Positions 36,101-45,100 of a stretch of DNA of 64,000 nucleotides are shown piece by piece. The position numbers and the translations under genes were made by a program. Numbering within the stretch: the first letter of the stretch is position 1; every line of letters begins with the position of its first letter. The stretch is from Odobenus rosmarus divergens (Eukaryota > Chordata > Mammalia > Carnivora > Odobenidae). The stretch covers positions 1,940,457-2,004,456 of the forward strand of contig NW_004450381.1 of the NCBI RefSeq assembly GCF_000321225.1. Direction: 5' to 3'. The notes under the pieces were generated by a model. It was given only the letters and a program-made list of their open reading frames with translations. It was not told the DNA's origin and made no database searches.

Positions 36101-39100
36101 GGTCGCTGTGGGACTGCTCCTCCTGTGTCCCCTGCACAGGGCTGACAGCACCAACCCAGAAGCATCTGGAAACAGAGCGGAGATTTTCAACCAGAACTTG
36201 GATTGGTGCACCTTGTTCTCCCAGGTCATGATGTACCAACTACCGGCCCACATCCCACCCGGGGGAGGTGGAGGGGTGCACCTGTCTCAACAGTGTCATG
36301 AGTACCTCAGAGATTTCTGCAAACTGAGCGTTGGCCTGACAGCACTTCTCAGCCGTTTCCATGGCAACTCCGTAGTTGTCTACAAAGGCTCGGTACACAC
36401 CCAGCTGGCTGGCCTGCAGGGAGGAAGGGAGAGAGTGTGGGACAGGTGCAGGACAGGTGCCGTTGCTCCCCGTCTTTCCAAGAAATGGGCTTCTGTGCCC
36501 AGCTCCGGAGAAACCCCAGGTGCAGCAGACAGCACGGGGGCTGCAGTCACCTCCGCTCTTCCTTGCGGTCTGTTGCCTCCCACCTGCTTCCCCTCCCCAC
36601 GCCCTGAGCATGCTTCCCTCTTCCAAGTGACACGTTGAGAAGTGACTCACAGCCCCGGGCAGGTAATGACTCCCTTGCACAGCTGCTGATTCCTCCCACC
36701 CTATTCATATACAGTGCCACCAGCAGTGGCTAAAATCCAAGGCTGTCCGAGAACGCAGACAAGAGTCAACATGGATGGGATGGAGTGGCACCTTCTCATT
36801 CTGGCTGCAGGAGACTATAGTGGACAGGGAGGTCGGCCCCCAGCCTAGGGCGGCCACAGTGCTCCGCTCTTGCCCGATCCCTTCAGACACATGAGGACCA
36901 TGCAATCTAGCTGCCCTTGGAGAAGAGGGGCTCCCACTGCCTAGGCATGAGCCCAGCCCAAACCTGGCAAGGGGGTAGAGCTATCACACTCCACACCTGG
37001 TGTGTGGGAGACCTGTTGGCTGCCAGATGCAGGCGAGAGGCATTTTGTCTTTTGTCAAACCAAAGGTATTTTTTTTTTTTAAAGATTTCATTTATTTGAG
37101 AGAGAATGAGAAAGAGCACATGAGAGGGGGAGGGTCAGAGGGAGAAGCAGACTCCCCGCTGAGCAGGGAGTCCGATGCGGGACTCGATCCCAGGACTCCA
37201 GGATCATGACCTGAGCCGAAGGCAGTTGCTCAACCAACTGAGCCACCCAGGTGCCCCCAAAACCAGAGGTATTAATAGAGGGTCTTCACATAACCTCCTG
37301 ATCAGATACCCAACTGAGTGACAACTTCCAGGGATGTGTGTGTGTGTGGGGGGCACACAGCCGCCACCACCTCTGGGCCCCAGGTCACCTTCAGAGGCAG
37401 CCAAGGGGAAACCAGCCCTCATCTTGTACCAGCAAAGCCAGGCCCGGGGAGGGCAGAGGAGGACCCCGGTGACCCACTAGCCAGGATTTCCCACTGCAGC
37501 CGACCAGGGGCTGGAAGCCTAAAGCTTTAGCTGATCCTGGTGTTTGTTCTGTGCTGAATCTGAATTTTATTCCTATATGCATTTGCATTTATATTGAATT
37601 TTACGTTTCTTCAGATGACAATCCCAGATGCTGGGTAAGCCAGGCGCCCTTGGCACAGTCTGGTCTCTGGCTCCGCTCCCTCTGGGGGCTGCATGGATGC
37701 CCTGCCTGGCCCCTACTGCACCGATCACCCTGACAAGTCAACCGCATCTCCACACACCAATCGGGACAACGGTCAGGCCTAGAGCACTTCCTTTTCTCCA
37801 TGCTCTGCTACTCAGTGAGTGCCTACCTCACAACGAAGACCTGCTTTGGGAACCGTCAGCACAGCTACAGATCCCTCAGACACAGTGGGGCCAGGAGCAG
37901 GAGAGATACAATAAATAAGTCACCAAACATGTAATACAGATGTCTGAGAACAGAGCAGGGCTTAAAAACTATGTGCTGCTTCAGATAATGTGGTCAGGAG
38001 CCCTGAGGGGACATCACTGTTGACATGCGTCACCTCGAAATTCCCGTGTTGAAACCCTAACTCCTGGCACCTTAGAATGCGACTGTATTTAGAGATAGGG
38101 CATAAGAGGTGATGAAGCTAAAATGAAGTTGTTAGGGTGGGTCCTAATCCAGCGTGACTAGTGCACTTGTAAGAGGTAAGGACACAGACCCCCAGAGGGA
38201 CCCACGTGAAGACACAAGGAAGCTGCAGCCCCCTGCGAGGAGAGAGGCCTCAGGAGAGACCAACGCTGCCGGCACCTTGATCTCGGACTTCCAGTCTCCA
38301 GAACTGTGAGGAAATAGATTCGTTGTTCAAGCCGCCCAGACTAGCAGCCCTAGCAAACTGATATATGAGGTCCGAGAGAGGAGAACCCCTTCCATTACTT
38401 CTTCTCCCTTTCCCCAAGGAGCTCGCGTCTTCCACGTGGCTTTTGCGAAGTGCCAAGCAATCGAATCTCATATTTTTAGCCAATCCGAAACAGAGCCGGA
38501 CCAATAATGGATCAGTGGAGATCATGCGCCTCCTGATACAATGCACTGAGGACACGGCATCACTGCTATGGTTTTTGTTTTCACCAGAAACGCAGAACCT
38601 GAATCTACTCCTGAGGAAACATCAGACAAGCCCAAACTGGCCAGCACCCTTCAAAAAAATGTCAAGGCCGTGGAAGACAAGCACAGGCCAAGGAACTGGT
38701 ACAGACTGAAGAAGACTAAAGAGATGTGAAAACCGAGTCCATCTTGTGACCTCGGATTGGAAACTGAATCAGACAATGAAGGTGGCTATAAAGAACATGA
38801 TGGGGATGCCTGGGTGGCTCAGTCTGTTAAGCATCTGACTCCTGATTTCGGCTCAGGTCATGATCTCAGGGTCGTGAGACTGAGCCCCGTGTCGGGCTCT
38901 GCGCTCAAGTGTGGAGTCTGCCTGAGATTTTTCTCTCCCTCTGCCCCTCCCACTCATGCTCTCTCTCTTAAATAATCTTTTTTTTTTTTTTAAGATTTTA
39001 TTTATTTTACAGAGAGAGAACACAAGCAGGGGGAGTGGGAGAGAAGCAGGCTTCCCGCCGAGCAGGGAGCCCGAAGTGGGGCTCGATCCCAGGACTGTGC

Positions 39101-42100
39101 GACCATGACCTGAGCTGAAGGCAGACGCTTAATGACTGAGCCACCCAGGCACCCCAATAGATAAATCTTAAAAAAAAAAAAGAATATTCTTTGGCTATAT
39201 TCAATGTCCCAATGGCTAACTTGGGAGAAGTTTGCATATGGACTGCGTATAAGGTAACAGTGCCTCACCACTGTGAAAGTTCCTGAATGTGATCATTGTA
39301 CGATGCGGTTATGGAAGAGCTTGTCTTTGTCTTTAGCAAATACACAATTAAGTATTTGGGGTAAAAGGGCAGATCTATCTGCAAGTTATTTTCAAACTAC
39401 TCAGTGCGCATATGTGTGCACGCATGCGCACACATATATAAAAATGAGAGAGGAAAAGATAAAACAAATTTGGCAAAATGTTACAAGTGGTGGCTCTGGC
39501 ACATGGGAGTTCTTGAACTATTTGTGCACCTCTCTGGAAGTCTGAAATATTTAGAAAAACAAAAGAGCAGCCTGACAAAATTTCAGCCAGGAACAGACCC
39601 CCAGAAGCAGCACGTAACCCGTACGTTCCTGCAAGAAGGGGAGGCAAGCTACCAGACGCGGCTCACAAACCCTGGGGGAAAGGGAGGTGCGACGGCTGGG
39701 GTGACACTGGGGCAACCTCGCTGCGCTGTCAGAAAGGGACGGGGGAGCCCCAGCACCCAGCTGGGCGGCGCACATGAACACTCTCCACATGGTTCCCGGG
39801 GCACGACTTCCCGAGGCGGCCCCACCTCTCTCCCTAGTCCTGCTGCAGCGTCTGACCCACAAAGGTAGCTGAAGGACACCGGGGAACCCAGAGGAAACTT
39901 CCCAAATTCTGGTGTTCATCAGACTATGAAAATTTGAAAGTGAAGTTTCTGAGTGATGTCAGAATGTTATTTGGGGAAGAGCGTTGGGTGCAGTTTCTTC
40001 TCAACAACATGATTCTCCAGTTCTCAGAAGGGCTGCAGGCTGAGCCAAATCTACTAGGTTTAAACCTGCTGACACTTCACACAGGGAGAAACGGGGGAGG
40101 GGGCACTTCAAAGATGAGGGGTCTGTACCAACACAGTCTCCTACTTCTCGCTTGGCGGGAATCTGAATAAAAAAAGTGAAAAGTTTCATACGTTTCTTGG
40201 ATCTTCGCTCCAGCCTGGAGTCCAAGGTGTCTGCAGCCCAGGGCAGTGGAGAGAGGGGACCGCCAAGAGGAAGGCCACACCTTGGAGCGGAACGCTCAAG
40301 CCCAGGTGTGAGCCAAGGCAAGGACTGGGTCTGGGCCAGCTGGGAGTCTGGGCAGCCCAGGGCGCTGTGCTCTGTGTATTCGGAAGGAGCCTGCGACCTT
40401 GGGCCACCTCTACCCCTGGAGGACTGGTTTCCCTTGGGAGGGGGCAGGCTCCAGGGCAAAAGCATGTGCCCAGGGGGCCCGGACCACCTGGACACAGGTT
40501 ATGGATGCTCAGACGTACAACCTCCGTCACAGGGGCCTGCCCGGCACCTGCCTTCAGTGACACTCCCAGGACAGCTCCTGGGCTCTCCTACCCAGACGCC
40601 CCTCTCCCACAGCCTCCACTTGGAGAGACTGACCGGCTCCACACTTTAGACCCGCAAAGGAGGCAGGGGCTCCTTTCCACACATGTTGGAAGACAGACGT
40701 CGATCGGACAGCTCTCTTCTGAGTTTTCTCCTTCCTCCTGCGGGTGCCTTAAATGTTTCCTCCTGTTGGACAAGTTTTACCTGACCCACATCTTGGTTAA
40801 AGAAGCACTTTGAGCCAATCCCTGTCCCAGATGTGGCCCGGCCAGTGCCCAGGGGCCTGCCAACCTCTTTCATATGATTGCTAGGTTTTATTGGTCCCAC
40901 TGACGTTTTTAAAAGCCATATCCTTGGCTCCTCTTAGGTCCTGTGGTCAGCAAAGGGCCACAGAGGCCCCTCACCTGCCTTCACAGTGGGCTCCTTCTAT
41001 CCAGAGAGGGTGCTTCCGCCTCTGGGACCTGAACTGGGACCCACAGCCACCTCTGCCAAAAAGATTCCTGCTCAGTACAGGCTCAATAAGCCTTTCAGAA
41101 ATTCTTATTCTGTCATCCAGCCAGCATCACCTGTGCCCTTCAGTTTTATGGCCCCTGAAGGCAGCAGGAAAAGCATTCCTCCTGGAGATAAGCCAAGATT
41201 ACAGTCCCAGCAAGTGACCCACAGTGCCTCAATCTTCTCACCCCCACAGTGGTGAGGACAAGACCCGCCTTATACGGCTGCCTCAGCTCAGGTGAGATGG
41301 GCACCTGGGGGCCCCCTCGCACCCCACCACTTGGGAGCCAGACCGCCTCTCATTGCAAAGCTGTGCCTGGGTCCGCGCTCTGCAGTCACAAACCACCTGC
41401 CCATAAGAACCAGTCTTGATTCCTACAAGGCACGAGGGTGTCACTGTCAAAGTCGGCGTGAAGTATGCCTCCAGGTTCTGAAAACAGCTGCTGGAAGGAG
41501 CCAAGGGCCACACAATGGCTTGTCCCCCCGCCAGAGCCCTGCTTCAGGCTCCAGGGGCACTTTTCCCACTACCTTGATTTTTACTGACCATGTCTCTCCT
41601 CCCCACGCCACTTTAAAAAAAAAAAAAAAATTCTCCAGGGGCACCTGGCCGGCTCAGTCAGTACAGCATGTGACTCTTGATCTTGGGGTCATGAGTTCAA
41701 GCCCCACGCTGGGCGTGGATCCTACTTAAAATAAGGGCTCCGTGTCCCAGAGCCCTTGGTGACACACGCCGGCAGGTGAAGGGAGAGGCCTGACCCCTGC
41801 AGAGCCACAAACTCCTGGGAGGCTGCCGTGCACCTGCTCTGAGTCACTCACCAGCTTCTGGAAGAGATCCCCCACTCGCTGCTGGTGACTCCACTGCTGT
41901 ACGCGGGGGAAGAGACCGTCATAGAAGTCCTTGTGGATCTCGTAGAGCTCAGGCACCTTGAAGAAGATGGTCTCGATCTGCTGGCTTGTCAGCACCGGCT
42001 GAGAGGTGGTGGCCGCAGCCTTCAAAGGCTTCATGGGCTGGAAGAGGCACAGGCGACAGGTGCGAGCAGCACGGATGAGAGGGCTCGCCATTTTTCAGGC

Positions 42101-45100
42101 GCGTGGCCCGACCACAGAAGATCACGGTCACGTAACATACGTGCTTTTTTTTTTAAGTTCCATTAAAAATAAAAATTTAAAGCCAGCTTGGTTTGGCACC
42201 CATCTTACGCTCGTGTCCACCACCCCATGGGGAGGTCCAGCTTCTACAGAGGTGGAATGACCCTCCAGGGAGGGCAGGCTGCCTTTGGACTGCTGTCCTG
42301 GGACCTGGGACCCTCCTGGGAGCAGAGTGCCCCTGCCCGGCTCAGCCCCTACCCCCTCCTCACCAGCAGCAGTGCCTCCAGGTGGCTCAGGTAAGTCTCT
42401 TCGCTAGCCAGGATTCCAGACAGGACCCATTTCCTCATCTCCAAGCCCTTTTCCAAGTCCAGCTCACTCTGCAGGAGAAAAAGACAAAGGTCGGACCTGG
42501 GGGATGACGCCTGAGGTGGCCCCTCTCAGAGAGGAAGGCCTGCTTATTATCAACCTGAGGCCAAGCCTCTGGGGAAGGCTCCGTGTGGAAATAAAGGGGG
42601 GCACAGGAGCCTTGCCAAGTCAACCACTTGCTCACGGCCACTGTAAATTCTGGGGGGGGTCATCCAGCAAAGCCAAGGGCCACCCTTGGTCTGACAATGG
42701 GAAACGGGTGGCGTGAAGCTGAGCAGTCAGGGCAAGGCCGCCCCCTGGTCTGTGGTTACAGCTGCCCCGTAAACTAACACAAATGCTGATGCCAAGGGTG
42801 ATGAAATCTGCGGTGTGACTCCCTGGCCACGCCCCCCACGTGCTCCCTGGCCACCAGCGAGGGAATCAGTATCCAAGATTGGCTGTGCCCATGGCCCGCC
42901 CGTGTGCCCATGGGCCCCACTATAGTCCACAGAGGAAAGCGATGTAACACCCCGGCCCATTCTGCCACTGGCTTCCCACCTGTGGGTGAACATGAGCAAC
43001 CACACTGTGGCAGCCCTGGGGTGTAGAACCAGAGGGCTATCCCTGAGGTCCACTTTCCCGAACCACTCTCAGGGGAGATCACTGATCTGGGGCAGACTCC
43101 TGGCCCTCGACACTGCTGACATCTAGGGCTGGAGGATTCTCTTGGATGCCGGGGGCCTTGAGCAGCATTTCTGGTCTCCACCCAACAGATGCCAGGAGCA
43201 ACACCCCCTCCTACCCCTGGCTGGGACAGCCACAAATGTCTGCAGATGTTGCTACATGTCCTCTGGGGCCAAGTCACCCCTATGTGAGAACCACCGGGTT
43301 CCAGAAAGGACCTAAAGCCAGCTCAGGCCTCATGGTGTCTCTACAAAACCTAGAATCAGGACCCCCAAGCATGTCCCCTCTGTGTGCCCCTGACCCTGCT
43401 ACTCTTTCCACTTCCCTGGACCGGCAGAAGGGAGGCACTCTGTGGTATAGATTGCTGGTCCAGCAGGAAGCACCCAGGGCCAGGAGCTGGGGGAAAGGGC
43501 CACGGAGCCAGGCCTGCCCGGTAAGTGCCACGGTCTTAGGCAACTGCCCTCCTGCTCTGAGCATCAGCTGCCTGGGTGTAAACTGGGGAAGGAAGGCCCG
43601 ATCCCCATGTCCCATCTGCTTCTGCTTTCTGGGTCCCTGAGGCTTGTACCACATCCTCACTGCCCACTGGGACCATCCAAAAAGTCTTCCTGAACCACCA
43701 CTTTGCTCTGAGGATCTCTTAGTGTGCATGAGCTAGGTGCATGCATATGTGTGTACATGTGTGCACGCCCAAGTGTGTATGTGTACTCATGCATGTGTAG
43801 GGAGCGGCCACCACAATCATGGTTAAGCATCACTCCAGGGAAAGAACACTCAGGCCCCACCCCACACAGAACCCCCTCTCCCCGAGGGCACGCTGGGCAG
43901 CGGCTCCACAGGCAGAAAGCTCCAGGTCATGCTGTACCTGATCTCGAAACTTCCTGTGCCAGCATAGTGCCTGGAACACACAGGTGCTCCGTGAAGACAC
44001 AATGAACAGACCAACCAACGAATGCATCTAGAACTCCTGGTTGGGCCCTACTGGGCCCTGGGCTGTGTCTTTGCAAAGCTCTGAGCGTTCCTTCTGGAAA
44101 CCCTGTCTGTGTGACAAGCCGGTGCCAGGATCCAGCACTGTCAGCTTAGCCTGTTCCAGGGCCTGGGGTGCTACCACGGTCAGCAAGTCTACGGCATGCG
44201 GCGCACAGACATGCAGGGTAGGGGACCCTGACGCCTCCTCTCCTCTCAGCCCACTGAGGTCACACCAGGAATGGTGGCCACGTGCTGGAGAAGCAGCTCT
44301 CGGCTGACCCTGAACGTGCTTCCCACTGTGTCCAGGTCCCATTTGTGCCCCAAGCGAGGGAAGATGTAAAGGTGAAGGGCACAGCAGGCTCCCTGGGGAG
44401 GTGCAGCCACCCACCCAGCCCTGCCGTGTCCTGAGGAACAATCCCGCTACTGTGAGCACCGGGACACGGCAGAGCCCCACCCAGCACGAGATGCCGGTGC
44501 TCACGTGGGTGGCGGTGCTGCTCATTCCCACCGACACAATCTGGAAAGCTGGGAGGAAAAAAGAGTGCAGGCATGATGGCGCCAACTCCAGCCCTCCCTG
44601 TTCCGAAGGGCGCGGCCAGCTCCGGGGACCGTCTGGCCCGGGGAATGTGCTGGGCTGGGGGCTGGGGGCTGACAGGGTCGGCTCAGAAGCAGCCAACTGC
44701 ATCTTAAAGGAGAGGGCGGGAAAGAAATGCAGAAGATGAGGGGACAAAGGGCGGGGCTGGGGCCAGGGCTATTTATAACCCTGCTTTGTGCACGTGCCAG
44801 TTCTGGAAAGGGCACGTGAATCCAGTCAGGGCCATGGTGGTAGGGAGATCTTGGTGGAGAGGAAGCCAGAGGAGAAGGGCAACTGGAAAAAAGGAGGCAG
44901 CCAGCTGGAAGGCACGCCTCCTGCTTCTGCTGGGGAGGGGGCAGGGGGCAGCGAAGGGAACAAGCCACAAAGACCTGAGGCCGAAAGGGCAGATAAAAAC
45001 AAACTGGGCCCGACAAGGGGGTAAAGGCTGACAGAGGGACCCAGGGGAACAGAACCACCACCAGGCCCGCGAGGGCGGGAGCTGGAACTGAGTGGCAGGA

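Larger units (their letters stand above)
32944..36305 (-). other. BCR: BCR intron 5
   Basis: 3362 bp between exons 5 and 6. It contains a MER5A-like fragment and a complete Tigger1-derived element. 34030-36300 shows no recognised repeat. Confidence 0.9.
38700..39565 (+). repeat. LINE 3'-end fragment split by two nested SINEs
   Basis: L1/HAL1-like end: 'acaatgaaggtggctataaa' before the SINEs and 'cctgaatgtgatcattgtac', 'gcaaatacacaattaagta', 'agtctgaaatatttagaaaa' after them. The family is uncertain. Confidence 0.6.
36414..41851 (-). other. BCR: BCR intron 4
   Basis: 5438 bp between exons 4 and 5. It holds one CAN-SINE (37071-37259), an MLT1-like LTR, a LINE end split by two nested SINEs, and a short SINE near 41640. 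39570-41630 looks unique apart from open frames without support. Confidence 0.9.

Noticed and set aside
35536..36231. 231-codon plus-strand open frame near exon 5
   Set aside because: It has no homology or codon pattern, is overlapped by other-frame open frames, and lies antisense in BCR intron 5.
44028..44747. 239-codon minus-strand open frame in intron 2
   Set aside because: GC-rich chance frame, no domain recognised, competing frames on both strands, and no splice signals joining it to BCR.
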